Source: Pseudomonadota bacterium (GTDB lineage Bacteria; Pseudomonadota; Alphaproteobacteria; Sphingomonadales; Sphingomonadaceae). From it: DNA of 64,000 nt. Positions within the stretch are counted from its first letter, which is position 1; each line of letters opens with the position of its first letter. This document shows, in pieces, positions 34,343 to 43,357 of this stretch. The DNA lies in contig JAEWZX010000007.1 of the NCBI GenBank assembly GCA_023394965.1, forward strand, positions 62,001 to 126,000, in the 5' to 3' direction. A program made the translations under genes and the position numbers. The notes beneath the pieces are model-generated. The model worked only from the letters and a program-made list of their open reading frames with translations. It was not told where the DNA came from and ran no database searches.

Positions 34343-36466
34343 ATGATCCGTACCATGCTTACTGCTGGCGCGAGCGCGCTTGCCTTGATGATGGCTGCCC
34401 CGGCCGTCGCACAGGAAAAAGACGATACTCCCTTGCCGACCATGAGCTTTGGTGAGTGGGGTTTCGATCCGGCCTATCTTTCGCAGGATATAAAGCCCGG
34501 TGACGACTTCTTCGCCTATGCCAACCAGAAGTGGCTCGAGGCAAATCCGCTTCCGGCCGAATTCAGCCGTTTCGGGGCGTTCAATCTGCTCCGTGAGAAA
34601 TCCACCAGTGACGTTCAGACGCTGGTGAACGAGCTACTCAAGAAAGAGCCATCCACTCTGTCGGCCGACGAGAAACGAATTGTCGACGCGTACAACGCCT
34701 ATCTCGACACGGCTCAAATCGAAGCGGCGCAGCTGACCAATATCCAACCCTATCTGGATGCCATCAAGGAGGCGAAGACGACAGCAGCTCTCGCTTCACT
34801 GTGGGCAAAGCCCGGATACGCTGCGCCGCTGGGTGGCTATGTGTCGGTCGATGCGAAAGAGCCGGGCCGCTACTCGGTTTACCTCGGTTCGGGAGGGCTC
34901 GGTCTTCCCGACCGCGATTACTATCTCGATGACAGCGAGAAAGGCCGCAATATCCAGGTCAAATATCGCGAATATCTGGCATTTCTGCTGGGCGAGGCTG
35001 GTTACGCCGATGCCGCCGGAATGGCGCAGAAAGTGTACGATTTCGAAGACACGATTGCCCGCGACGTTAGCTGGGACCGCGCCACACGGCGTAACCGCGA
35101 CCTGACCTATACCGCACTTACGCCGTCTGAAATGACGGCGCTCGGCAATGGCTTCCCGCTGGCCACGATGCTGCGGGAAATGGGGCTGGGCCAAACCGAC
35201 CGGTTCATCGTAAGCGACATGCCGCCCAGCGCCGAACGTTCGGCAGAACTCGGCCTTGACGAAGCGACCCTGGCCAAGATCGGCGGCGGCACACCGGCGA
35301 TGACGGCGCTCATCACGCGGACGCCGATCGACGTGTTACAGGCCTGGACCACCAAGGAAATGCTCGAAAACAATGCGGCACTTCTGCCCAAACGTTTCGA
35401 TGATGCCGATTTCGCTTTTTACGGGACTCTGCTGCAGGGGACGCCGGAACAGCGCCCGCGCTGGAAGCGTTCGATCGACGCAACCGAAGGGATGCTCGGC
35501 GAACTCGTCGGCAAGTCTTACGTCCAGCGGTACTTCCCGGCCGAGAACAAGGCGGCAATGATCGACCTGGTCGGCAATCTGCGCAAGGCCTTGGCGCAGA
35601 GCATCGGTGAAATCGACTGGATGAGCGATGCCACCAAACGCGAAGCCATGGCAAAGCTCGACAGTTTCGATCCCAAGATCGGCTATCGCGACAACCTGGA
35701 AACCTATCCAGGTCTGGCCATCGCAGCCGACAACCCCGTCGCCAACAGCATGGCAGCTGCCAAATGGGGCTGGCAGGACATGGTATCCAAGCTCGGCAAG
35801 CCGATCGACCGGACCGAGTGGTTCATGCTGCCCCAGACCGTGAACGCCTATTACAACTCGACCAAGAACGAGATCGTCTTTCCGGCGGCCATCCTGCAGC
35901 AGCCTTTCTTCGGTGTGAGTGCCGATGCTGCAGTGAACTATGGTGGTATCGGCGCGGTCATCGGCCACGAAATGGGTCATGGTTTCGATGATCAGGGTTC
36001 GAAGTCCGATGCGACCGGGATGCTCCGAAACTGGTGGACCGATGCCGATCGTGCTGCATTCGACAAGCTCGGCAATGCACTGGTCAAGCAATATGACCAG
36101 TTCTGCCCGCTGGATGGTGGCGAGACTTGCGTGAATGGCAGGCTGACACTTGGCGAGAATATCGGTGACCTTGGTGGTCTGAGCCTTGCCTATCGCGCTT
36201 ACAAGCTTTCGCTTAATGGCAAGGAAGACAAGGTGATCGACGGACTCACCGGCGATCAGCGTTTCTTCTTGGGTTGGGCGCAGGTTTGGCGTTCTCAGCA
36301 ACGCGAGGATGCGGCCCGTCAGCGTCTGCGCACCGATCCGCACAGCCCGGAAGAATATCGCGTCAATGGCGTCGTGCGTAACATGGACGAATGGTATGAA
36401 GCCTTCGGCGTCACTCCCGACGACGAACTCTACCTGCCGCCGGAACAGCGCATTCGGATCTGGTAA
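34343..36466 (+). CDS. M13-family zinc metallopeptidase
   Basis: A 707-residue neprilysin-like (M13) peptidase with a signal peptide (MIRTMLTAGASALALMMAAPAVAQ). The N-terminal domain starts at PGDDFFAYANQKWLEANPLPA. The zinc site HEMGH is at 542-546 (AVIGHEMGHGFDDQGSK), the third-ligand motif is ENIGDLGGL, and NAYYNSTKNEIVFPAAILQ is the substrate-binding stretch. It is probably periplasmic and degrades oligopeptides. GGGAGACCACATAA before the ATG supports the start. A strong terminator follows. Confidence 0.94.
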   Translation: MIRTMLTAGASALALMMAAPAVAQEKDDTPLPTMSFGEWGFDPAYLSQDIKPGDDFFAYANQKWLEANPLPAEFSRFGAFNLLREKSTSDVQTLVNELLKKEPSTLSADEKRIVDAYNAYLDTAQIEAAQLTNIQPYLDAIKEAKTTAALASLWAKPGYAAPLGGYVSVDAKEPGRYSVYLGSGGLGLPDRDYYLDDSEKGRNIQVKYREYLAFLLGEAGYADAAGMAQKVYDFEDTIARDVSWDRATRRNRDLTYTALTPSEMTALGNGFPLATMLREMGLGQTDRFIVSDMPPSAERSAELGLDEATLAKIGGGTPAMTALITRTPIDVLQAWTTKEMLENNAALLPKRFDDADFAFYGTLLQGTPEQRPRWKRSIDATEGMLGELVGKSYVQRYFPAENKAAMIDLVGNLRKALAQSIGEIDWMSDATKREAMAKLDSFDPKIGYRDNLETYPGLAIAADNPVANSMAAAKWGWQDMVSKLGKPIDRTEWFMLPQTVNAYYNSTKNEIVFPAAILQQPFFGVSADAAVNYGGIGAVIGHEMGHGFDDQGSKSDATGMLRNWWTDADRAAFDKLGNALVKQYDQFCPLDGGETCVNGRLTLGENIGDLGGLSLAYRAYKLSLNGKEDKVIDGLTGDQRFFLGWAQVWRSQQREDAARQRLRTDPHSPEEYRVNGVVRNMDEWYEAFGVTPDDELYLPPEQRIRIW

Positions 36467-36492
36467 TGCCAACTCATCGTTAATCTGCGTTG

Positions 36493-36530
36493 GGGCGGAG
36501 CAGGTCGCTTGACTTGCTCCGCCCTTTCTT
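36493..36530 (+). terminator. Intrinsic terminator after M13 peptidase gene
   Basis: GGGCGGAGCA (36493-36502) and TGCTCCGCCC (36515-36524) form a perfect 10-bp stem with a 12-nt loop, followed by TTTCTT. Confidence 0.85.
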
Positions 36531-36545
36531 CATGGACGCGGTTGC

Positions 36546-37361
36546 ATGAACGATTATCTCACCGCGATCTTCCTCGGCATTGTCGAAGGCCTCACCGAAT
36601 TCATCCCCGTGTCCTCTACCGGGCACCTTATTCTGGCGACAGAGCTCTCGGGTGCCGACCCCAACGAATGGGCCATGTTCAACGTTGTGATCCAGCTCGG
36701 GGCGATCCTGGCGGTCGTCTACCAGTACTGGGGAACATTCTGGTCGGCTGGAATGGGCGTGCTGAAGGGGGAACGCGAAGGCATCATGTTCGCAAGGAAC
36801 ATCCTGCTCGGTTTTCTGCCCAGTGCGGTCATCGGCTTCACACTCTATGAAAGCTTTGAGGCCATGCTCGGTAATCCCGGCATTGTCCCTTGGGCGCTTA
36901 TTGTTGGCGGTGTCGCCATCATCGTGATCGAACGCCTCGCCAAGCCCCGTGACCAAGGACAGGGTGTGGCCGACATTCCGGTGGCCAAGGTTCTGGGTGT
37001 CGGTTTTGCGCAGTGTCTGGCGATGGTTCCCGGTGTTAGCCGTTCCGGTGCCACGATCATGGGGGCTCTAGCCATGGGCATTAACCGCAAGACGGCGGCG
37101 GAATTCTCCTTTTTCCTTGCTGTGCCGACCATGATTGGCGCAACCACTTTGGAAATGGCCACCAAATACGATCAGTTGATGGCCGGCGCCACGCGTGTCG
37201 GCTGGGATGAAATCGCGATCGGTTTTGTCGTAAGTTTCATCGTGGCGTTGTTCGTGATCCGGGCCTTTGTCGCTTTTGTCAGCCGCAGCGGTTTCACACC
37301 CTTTGCCTGGTATCGCATAATCGCAGGCACTGCTGCGCTGGTCTGGCTCAACTTCGCCTAG
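36546..37361 (+). CDS. uppP: Undecaprenyl-diphosphatase
   Basis: A 271-residue polytopic BacA/UppP enzyme that dephosphorylates undecaprenyl pyrophosphate so the lipid carrier can be reused for peptidoglycan and glycan synthesis. The two active-site motifs are present: EGLTEFIPVSSTGHLIL (about 14-30) and PGVSRSGATIMGAL (about 160). Length is typical. It follows the terminator of the M13 gene and has its own promoter region of only ~20 bp, so it may also rely on read-through. Confidence 0.96.
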   Translation: MNDYLTAIFLGIVEGLTEFIPVSSTGHLILATELSGADPNEWAMFNVVIQLGAILAVVYQYWGTFWSAGMGVLKGEREGIMFARNILLGFLPSAVIGFTLYESFEAMLGNPGIVPWALIVGGVAIIVIERLAKPRDQGQGVADIPVAKVLGVGFAQCLAMVPGVSRSGATIMGALAMGINRKTAAEFSFFLAVPTMIGATTLEMATKYDQLMAGATRVGWDEIAIGFVVSFIVALFVIRAFVAFVSRSGFTPFAWYRIIAGTAALVWLNFA

Positions 37362-37410
37362 TTTTTCGCAGAATCTGGCGGCTGCATGCGGATAATTCTT
37401 CAGGCAGGTC

Positions 37411-37434
37411 GGAACTTTTGCCCTTCTTCGCGTT
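37411..37434 (+). promoter_or_regulatory. Weak EcfG-like promoter candidate before YeaQ-type gene
   Basis: GGAAC (37411-37415), 15 nt, CGTT (37431-37434). Both boxes match the EcfG consensus but the spacer is 1-2 nt short. It lies 36 bp upstream of a gene from a stress-associated family. Confidence 0.3.
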
Positions 37435-37469
37435 TCTCCCCATCAAGAGGAACGTGAAGGTAGGCACCA

Positions 37470-37724
37470 ATGGGTTTGTTGATCCTGATTGTCGTGGGCG
37501 CCCTTTTAGGGTGGCTGGCAACGATCATCCTGCGAATTGAAGACGGCCGTGGCATTCTTGCCAATGCCCTCGTTGGTGTGCTCGGCTCGCTGATTACCGG
37601 GATGATTGCCGGCAATGGCGCTATTTTCGGGACGGTGAGCGGGGTTGCATTGCTGTGGGCCGTGCTGGGATCCATAGTTACCATCGGCCTTTTCAATCTC
37701 GTCAGGCAACGCGCCTACCGCTGA
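37470..37724 (+). CDS. GlsB/YeaQ/YmgE-family membrane protein
   Basis: An 84-residue transglycosylase-associated-protein family member with three hydrophobic segments and the glycine motifs GALLGWLATIIL, NALVGVLGSLITGM and NGAIFGTVSGV. Such proteins are often induced by general stress; the molecular role is unclear. An 8-bp inverted repeat (CGCTGATC 37720-37727, GATCAGCG 37740-37747) straddles its stop codon and could be a weak terminator. Confidence 0.85.
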   Translation: MGLLILIVVGALLGWLATIILRIEDGRGILANALVGVLGSLITGMIAGNGAIFGTVSGVALLWAVLGSIVTIGLFNLVRQRAYR

Positions 37725-37836
37725 TCCAGCTCGTTTGGTGATCAGCGGGGAATGATCCCAACACCTAAATTGTAGCTGAATTGGATGGTGGCAGACTACG
37801 TCCTGCACATATTTCAGTGCCTTATCGCGAAAATCG

Positions 37837-37861
37837 GGAACCCACCTCTAATCGACCCGTT
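37837..37861 (+). promoter_or_regulatory. EcfG-type general-stress promoter, consensus match
   Basis: GGAAC (37837-37841), exactly 16 nt, CGTT (37858-37861). Both boxes and spacing match the alphaproteobacterial EcfG consensus. It would start transcription about 75 bp before the acidic lipoprotein gene at 37947, in an otherwise non-coding 222-bp gap. Confidence 0.7.
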
Positions 37862-37946
37862 CATCACATTCTCGCCGCATTTCAATTATCGGCGTGACAA
37901 TGGCGTCGTCTCTACGGCGCACCTACAAGGCCAAAGGGGAAATACC

Positions 37947-38207
37947 ATGAAATTCACTAAAGCTACGCTCGTCGTTTCGGCTGCAGCACTCAGCCTGGGT
38001 CTCGCCGCTTGCGATGGACCGAACGAAAACGCGATGGAAGACGCTGGCGAACAGCAGGCAGAAGCCGTTAACGAGCAGGTCGATGCGATGGAAGACGCTG
38101 GCACCATGAGCGACGCGGAATCGGACGCCATCACCGATCAGGCCGAAGACAAGGCAGATGCCATGGAAGAGCAGGGCGAAGCCATGGATGATGCCCAAGG
38201 CATGTAA
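37947..38207 (+). CDS. Small highly acidic lipoprotein, probable EcfG regulon
   Basis: An 86-residue protein. The signal peptide ends in the lipobox GLAAC (Cys about 22). The mature part is almost wholly acidic and helix-prone (EDAGEQQAEAVNEQVDAMED, TDQAEDKADAMEEQGEAMDD), with a repeated E/D-x-x-A-D-A-M pattern suggesting a single amphipathic helix or coiled coil. No enzyme domain is visible. The good SD (AAAGGGG) and the consensus EcfG promoter upstream suggest a stress-induced envelope protein. A strong terminator follows. Confidence 0.8.
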   Translation: MKFTKATLVVSAAALSLGLAACDGPNENAMEDAGEQQAEAVNEQVDAMEDAGTMSDAESDAITDQAEDKADAMEEQGEAMDDAQGM

Positions 38208-38229
38208 GCCTGAAGGTATTATGCAACCG

Positions 38230-38260
38230 AACGGCCCCGGAGCGATCCGGGGCCGTTTTT
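38230..38260. terminator. Strong terminator between lipoprotein gene and phhA
   Basis: AACGGCCCCGG (38230-38240), AGCGAT loop, CCGGGGCCGTT (38247-38257), then TTT. The 11-bp perfect stem with U-rich tail on the plus strand and A-rich lead-in also suits the convergent phhA transcript. Confidence 0.88.
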
Positions 38261-38263
38261 CGT

Positions 38264-39202
38264 TCAGACCGGCCTTGCGCCCGAGCCGCGGCCACCGCGT
38301 AACGTATATTCCAACGATCCACGATTGAGGACGTAATCGACGTCGATCACTGCGGTATTGGCATAGGTGAAGCCAGGGCCAAGATTGCGGTAAAGCTTGT
38401 CGAAGTCGCGCTCCACCGTCTGGCGATAGAGATCTTCGAAGCTTTCGATCACGAAATAGGTCGGCTGCAGATCGCTGATGACGTAATCGGTGCGCATTAC
38501 GCGGTCCACATTCAGCATGATGCGGTTGGGGCTTTGCGCTTGTGTTGCATATACCACTTCGGTCGGACCCGAGAGAATGCCCGCGCCATAGGCTTTGACG
38601 CCGTCCTCTTCTTCGATCAGCCCGAATTCCACCGTGTACCAGTACAGCGAGCCGAGCGCCTTCAGTCGGTTGTAGCGCATGGCCTTCCATCCCGCGCGAC
38701 CGTATTCCTGCATATAATCGGCATAGACGGGGTCGGTCAGCATCGGCACATGGCCGAACACATCATGAAAGACGTCGGGCTCCTGGATATAATCGAACGT
38801 CTCGCGCGTGCGGATGAAATTTCCGGCCGGAAAGCGCCGGTTGGCCAAATGCCAGAAGAATACGTGATCGGGGATCAGCATCGGCACGGGCACTACGCTC
38901 CAGCCGGTCAATGCCGTCAGATCTTCCGACAGCTTACCAAATTCCGGCACACCACCGCGGTTCAGGTTGAGCTTCTGCAATCCTGCCATGAAGGCGCTTG
39001 CCGCACGACCAGGCAGGACGCCCATCTGCCGTTCGAAAAGATCGTTCCAGATCGCGTCTTCATCGCTGCCATATTCGGTCTGCTTGGGTTCAAGCCAGTC
39101 TTCACCGACATGGTCCGGCTTTCTCAGCGGGGCGGTGAAAACCTCTGCCGGCAGGTCGGGCAGTTGGCTAAAGTCCTGTTCGGATTTTTCAAATGAGGCC
39201 AT
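38264..39202 (-). CDS. phhA: Phenylalanine 4-monooxygenase
   Basis: A 312-residue pterin-dependent aromatic amino acid hydroxylase that converts phenylalanine to tyrosine with tetrahydropterin and O2. The non-haem iron ligands are the two His of PDVFHDVFGHVPML and the Glu of YWYTVEFGLIEE. The length is the short bacterial form without a regulatory ACT domain. MASFEKSEQDFS at 39202 is the likely start, with GGAAACGAT before it. It is divergent from ppk2 across 56 bp. Confidence 0.95.
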   Translation of the reverse strand: MASFEKSEQDFSQLPDLPAEVFTAPLRKPDHVGEDWLEPKQTEYGSDEDAIWNDLFERQMGVLPGRAASAFMAGLQKLNLNRGGVPEFGKLSEDLTALTGWSVVPVPMLIPDHVFFWHLANRRFPAGNFIRTRETFDYIQEPDVFHDVFGHVPMLTDPVYADYMQEYGRAGWKAMRYNRLKALGSLYWYTVEFGLIEEEDGVKAYGAGILSGPTEVVYATQAQSPNRIMLNVDRVMRTDYVISDLQPTYFVIESFEDLYRQTVERDFDKLYRNLGPGFTYANTAVIDVDYVLNRGSLEYTLRGGRGSGARPV

Positions 39203-39258
39203 ATCGTTTCCGTTGATACTACTATTGGACCTTCCATTCAAATGCTGCGCGAGGATGC

Positions 39259-40029
39259 ATGAAAAAGGACGATTACGAAAACGCGCTCGAGACGATGCAG
39301 GAAGAACTCGTTGCTGCGGCGCGCTGGGCCCGTGCCACGAACCAGAGGATTGTGGTGATATTCGAGGGGCGCGATACGGCGGGCAAGGGCGGGGCCATCC
39401 GTGCCGTCTCGGAAAAGCTCAATCCGCGCCAGTGCCACATCATCGCATTGGGAAAGCCAACCGACGCGGAACAGGGCCAGTGGTATTTCCAGCGCTATGT
39501 CCAGCATTTGCCGAGTGCAGGTGAGATCGTGCTGTTCGATCGTAGTTGGTATAACCGTGCGGGCGTTGAAAAGGTCATGGGCTATGCCACGCCCGCTCAG
39601 GTTGCAGAATTTCTCGAACAGGTCCCGACGTTTGAGAAAATGCTGGTGGATGACGGTATACTGCTGTTCAAATATTGGCTTACGACAGACCAGGTGCAGC
39701 AGGAAGAGCGCCTGCGCGAGCGGTTGGAAGATCCTTTGAAACGCTGGAAGCTGTCGCCCGTCGATCTCGCTGCGAGGGACAGATACGATGCCTATACCGA
39801 GGCGCGCGAGGCTATGCTGGCGGCAACCCATACGCCGTGGGCGCCATGGACACTGGTGGACTCTAACGATCAGAAGCGCGGACGGCTGACATTGGTGCGG
39901 GATCTGCTTGACCGGCTTCCCGATCTGCAGGTCGCCCCTGAATTAATCGAATTTCCAGACTTGGGTCGTGAACCTCAGGCAGAGCGGTATACGGTATTGC
40001 AGCCTATTGCGGACTATCCGGTGGACTAG
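39259..40029 (+). CDS. ppk2: Polyphosphate kinase 2
   Basis: A 256-residue PPK2-family kinase. Walker A is FEGRDTAGKGGAIRAV (about 36-51), Walker B is VLFDRSWYNRAGVEKVMGY, and the lid is EERLRERLEDPLKRWKLSPVD. It uses polyphosphate to phosphorylate nucleoside mono- or diphosphates; the single-domain length fits class I, usually acting on NDPs. The stop codon overlaps that of the convergent hydratase gene (40026-40029), leaving no room for a terminator. Confidence 0.93.
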   Translation: MKKDDYENALETMQEELVAAARWARATNQRIVVIFEGRDTAGKGGAIRAVSEKLNPRQCHIIALGKPTDAEQGQWYFQRYVQHLPSAGEIVLFDRSWYNRAGVEKVMGYATPAQVAEFLEQVPTFEKMLVDDGILLFKYWLTTDQVQQEERLRERLEDPLKRWKLSPVDLAARDRYDAYTEAREAMLAATHTPWAPWTLVDSNDQKRGRLTLVRDLLDRLPDLQVAPELIEFPDLGREPQAERYTVLQPIADYPVD

Positions 40030-40883
40030 GCCAGTTTGGCAGAAGCTTTTGTTACTTGGCGTCCATCGCCTGCGAAGGCGCCCAGTTCTATGGCCTCGCC
40101 TTCGCCACGGATGACGAGATGCAGCCGCTCCCCTGCAATTGCCGGGCTGACACCACGAAAGGCAAACCGAGCCAGGCGGTTCTCGCCGAAACATTCTGCC
40201 GCGAGTTGAAGCAAAAGGCTGGCTGTCAGTGGCCCATGGACCACCAGTCCGCGATAGCGCTCCACATTCTGGGCATAGGGTGCATCGTAATGGATGCGAT
40301 GCGTATTGAAGGTAAGGGCGGAAAACCGAAACAACAGCCGCTCATCCGGTGTCACCGCCCGGTGGGTATCCCAAGCGGAAAAATCGAAGTCATCATCACT
40401 CGTCACAGGCGGAACAAGCGGAGAATCGTTGGCTTGTGGCCCAAGATAGACCAGTGTTTGCCGTTCGGAGACCGCCAAATGCCCATCGGTGCTGGTTTCG
40501 TGATCCACATCGACGAACACCATATCGCCGCGGCTTCCCGACTTTGAGGTTACCGAAGCAACGCGGCTCGTCCGCTCGATAGTAGAGCCTATCGATATGG
40601 GCGCGTGGAAGCGGATGTCGCTGGATGCCCACATCCGCCGGGGTAGGGGGACAGGGGGCAGGAAGCTCGCCGGGCTTTCATCGCGCGATGGGTGGCCATC
40701 TTCGCCCAGTTGTGCCGTACGCGCGTCGGGGGTGCACAGGCACAGATGGATACCCTGTGGCATCGCCCCCACGCCAGGCGCATCACGGTCGAACGTCGCG
40801 TACCATCGCGTGGCAAGCGCGGGCTCTAGCCGATCGTATGCGCGTTGTTCTCGGCCAATCCAGTCCGACCAGTTTTGCGTCAC
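40026..40883 (-). CDS. Mesaconyl/itaconyl-CoA hydratase-like (FAS1-type dehydratase) protein
   Basis: A 285-residue double-hot-dog protein. The N-terminal half includes IGREQRAYDRLEPALATRWYATFD and the C-terminal half includes FRFSALTFNTHRIHYDAPYA then YRGLVVHGPLTASLLL, with the hydratase His/Asp pair. Characterised relatives hydrate mesaconyl-C4-CoA or itaconyl-CoA. It starts at GTG overlapping the thiolase stop (GTGA) and is the last gene of a five-gene acyl-CoA operon. The true substrate is unknown but likely a branched or dicarboxylic enoyl-CoA. Confidence 0.75.
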   Translation of the reverse strand: MTQNWSDWIGREQRAYDRLEPALATRWYATFDRDAPGVGAMPQGIHLCLCTPDARTAQLGEDGHPSRDESPASFLPPVPLPRRMWASSDIRFHAPISIGSTIERTSRVASVTSKSGSRGDMVFVDVDHETSTDGHLAVSERQTLVYLGPQANDSPLVPPVTSDDDFDFSAWDTHRAVTPDERLLFRFSALTFNTHRIHYDAPYAQNVERYRGLVVHGPLTASLLLQLAAECFGENRLARFAFRGVSPAIAGERLHLVIRGEGEAIELGAFAGDGRQVTKASAKLA

Positions 40884-42112
40884 GCTGCGCGCTCGAACAC
40901 CGCGGCCATGCCTTGCCCCCCGCCTATGCACATGGTTTCCAAGCCGTACCGGACTTCGCGGCGCTTCATCTCGTGCGCCATATCGGCAAGGATGCGAATT
41001 CCAGTTGCGCCGATCGGGTGGCCAAGCGAGATGCCGGACCCGTTGACATTGACGATATCGCGGCGGCTGTCCTCCTCGGCGAAGCCCCAACCTTTCAAGA
41101 CGGCAAGTGCCTGGGGGGCAAAAGCTTCATTGAGTTCAATCAGGCCGATATCGTCCCAGGCGAGACCATTTCGTGCGAACAACCGCTCGACTGCCGGGAC
41201 CGGCCCGATGCCCATGCGACTGGGATCGCAGCCCGCTGCGCTCCACGAATGGAACCACAGGAGCGGTTCGAGACCGAGTTCCTCGACCTTGTCTTCAGCC
41301 ACGACGAGGCAGGCGGCAGCGGCATCGTTCTGCTGGCTGGCATTACCTGCTGTCACAATGGCATCGGCATCGCGCTTGAGATCGATGGCCCGGAGGCTGC
41401 CAAGTGTTTCCATGCTGGCATCGGCGCGGAAACCCTCATCCCTGGCAAAGATCACCGGGTCGCCTTTGCGCTGCGGAATTTCCACCGGCACCAGCTGCTC
41501 GTCGAACTTGCCTTCGTCCCAGGCACGGGCGGCATTCTGGTGGCTGCGCACGGCGAAGGCGTCGGCTTCTTCGCGAGTGATATTGTAATCCTTAGCCAGG
41601 TTTTCGGCAGTTTCGATCATGCCGGTGATGATGCCGTAGCGTTCGATCGGCTGGCTCATCAGGCGGCCACGGGTCAGGCGGTCCCACAGCTGCATATCGC
41701 CAAGGCGGGAGCCGTGACGGGCCTTGGTCGTGTAATGTTCGACATTCGACATGCTTTCGACACCGCCGGCTAGCACGCAATCGGCGACGCCGGTCTGCAC
41801 CATCATGGCGGCCGTTGCGACGGCCTGCAGGCCAGACCCGCAGCGCCGATCGAGCTGGAAGCCGGGCACCTCTTCCGGAAAGCCTGCGGCCAGCCAACTC
41901 CAGCGACCGATGGCGGGTGCTTCGCCGCTGCCATAGCCTTGGCTGAAGACGACATCGTCGACGCGTGCAGGATCGATCCCGCTGCGTTCCATCAAAGCGT
42001 TGATGATGATAGCGCCGAGCTGTCCTGCTTCGAGCGGGGCGAGGCTACCGAGGAAGCGCCCGACCGGGGTTCTCAGCGGCTTGCAGATGGCTACGCGGCG
42101 GTTGGTCGTCAT
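40880..42112 (-). CDS. Acetyl-CoA C-acyltransferase (thiolase)
   Basis: A 410-residue thiolase. The nucleophile is in LDRRCGSGLQAVATAA, the His in ISLGHPIGATGIR and the second Cys in ETMCIGGGQGMAAVFE. It is distinct from the thiolase at 29108 and more like FadA/PcaF types. It lies 3 bp after the CaiB-type gene and overlaps the hydratase start, so it probably cleaves the 3-ketoacyl-CoA made in this pathway. Confidence 0.93.
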   Translation of the reverse strand: MTTNRRVAICKPLRTPVGRFLGSLAPLEAGQLGAIIINALMERSGIDPARVDDVVFSQGYGSGEAPAIGRWSWLAAGFPEEVPGFQLDRRCGSGLQAVATAAMMVQTGVADCVLAGGVESMSNVEHYTTKARHGSRLGDMQLWDRLTRGRLMSQPIERYGIITGMIETAENLAKDYNITREEADAFAVRSHQNAARAWDEGKFDEQLVPVEIPQRKGDPVIFARDEGFRADASMETLGSLRAIDLKRDADAIVTAGNASQQNDAAAACLVVAEDKVEELGLEPLLWFHSWSAAGCDPSRMGIGPVPAVERLFARNGLAWDDIGLIELNEAFAPQALAVLKGWGFAEEDSRRDIVNVNGSGISLGHPIGATGIRILADMAHEMKRREVRYGLETMCIGGGQGMAAVFERAA

Positions 42113-42115
42113 GGC

Positions 42116-43354
42116 TTAGTCCTTGTCCGAAAGGCGGGCGATTCCCCGGTCGACGAGAGCGCCGATCGTGCCCGAGGCGAGGCCGAGGCGGTCGGCCAGA
42201 ATTTCTTCGGTATGCTGCCCCAGATAGGGAGCGGCCTGGGGCGACCCCGCTTCGAGGCCGGGGAGGTTGGCGAAACTGCGGGTGGCGGGATAGGCGAACC
42301 CGCTGGGATTGGCGGGAGAAGGGCCGAAAAGCGGGTTTTCTGCCACCAGCTCCCGGTCCTGCGCGGCTTCGTGCATCGTGCGATAGCGTTCGAAAGTGGT
42401 GCCGTTTTCCGTCAGACGGGTCTGCAACACATGCCAATCAAGCGTATGACTGCATGCCTCGAACAGCTCGAACAGGCGGTGCCGGTGTTCGAAACGGGGG
42501 CGATCCCCATCGGCGAAGCACACACCCAGTTCCTTTTCCAGTTGGGCGATTTCGGTGGCTAGGCCGAAGGCGGCCACCAGCCCGTTCCACTGCTTCGGTG
42601 TCAGCGCGGCAACCATGAAGCGCACGCCGTCCCGGCTGCGGAAATCGCGCCCGAACGCGCCCCAGATGGCATTGCCGAGCCGTTCGCGGTCACCGCCACG
42701 ATAGAGCATTTCGGCCATCGCCCCACTATTGGCCATGGTGCCAATGGCGACATCGCCCAGCGGCACACGGATTTCGCTGCCTTTGCCCGTAGCATCGCGG
42801 CGGCGCAGCCCGGCCAGCAGGGCGAAGGCGCAATAGGCACCGGTGATGAAATCCCAGGCCGGCAGCACCTGGTTGACCGGCGGCGCGGTTTCCAGATCCC
42901 ATTCTTCCGGCCCGCACATCAGTGGATAGCCGCTGGCGGCGTTGACGGTGAAATCCATCGCCTGCCGTCCATCGTGCCAGCCCATGATGCGCACGCTGAC
43001 CAGATCGGGGGCGGAGGCAGGACGTTTCGCGGCAACTGCATCATGCGCCAGAAAACTCTTTTCCGGCAGATTGGTGATGAGGTTGCCGGTTTTCGCCGAC
43101 AGCTCGACCAGCAATTCGCGCCCTTCATCACTGCGCAGATCCAGCGCGACCGATTTCTTCGCCCGGTTGAGGTTTTCCCAGCTGAGCGAACGCCCTTCGC
43201 TGGTCAGCATGTAGCGGTCGTAATCGAGCCCGCCCGCCTTGTGATCGACACGGATCACTTCGGCCCCCATCTGCGCGCAATACAGGCCGGCGGTCGGCGA
43301 GGCGACGAAGCTGGAGGCTTCGATTATGCTCAGGCCTTCTAGAAGCGGATACAC
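42116..43354 (-). CDS. CaiB/BaiF-family CoA transferase
   Basis: A 412-residue family III CoA transferase. The N-terminal LLEGLSIIEASSFVASPTAGLYCAQMGAEVIRVD and catalytic-Asp region NLPEKSFLAHD match the family, with GLRRRDATGKGSEIRVPLGD following. It moves CoA between carboxylic acids. In this operon it would activate the pathway's free acid. It starts at GTG 43354, 3 bp after the acyl-CoA dehydrogenase stop, with only a weak AAAGAG site. Confidence 0.88.
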   Translation of the reverse strand: MYPLLEGLSIIEASSFVASPTAGLYCAQMGAEVIRVDHKAGGLDYDRYMLTSEGRSLSWENLNRAKKSVALDLRSDEGRELLVELSAKTGNLITNLPEKSFLAHDAVAAKRPASAPDLVSVRIMGWHDGRQAMDFTVNAASGYPLMCGPEEWDLETAPPVNQVLPAWDFITGAYCAFALLAGLRRRDATGKGSEIRVPLGDVAIGTMANSGAMAEMLYRGGDRERLGNAIWGAFGRDFRSRDGVRFMVAALTPKQWNGLVAAFGLATEIAQLEKELGVCFADGDRPRFEHRHRLFELFEACSHTLDWHVLQTRLTENGTTFERYRTMHEAAQDRELVAENPLFGPSPANPSGFAYPATRSFANLPGLEAGSPQAAPYLGQHTEEILADRLGLASGTIGALVDRGIARLSDKD

Positions 43355-43357
43355 TCT

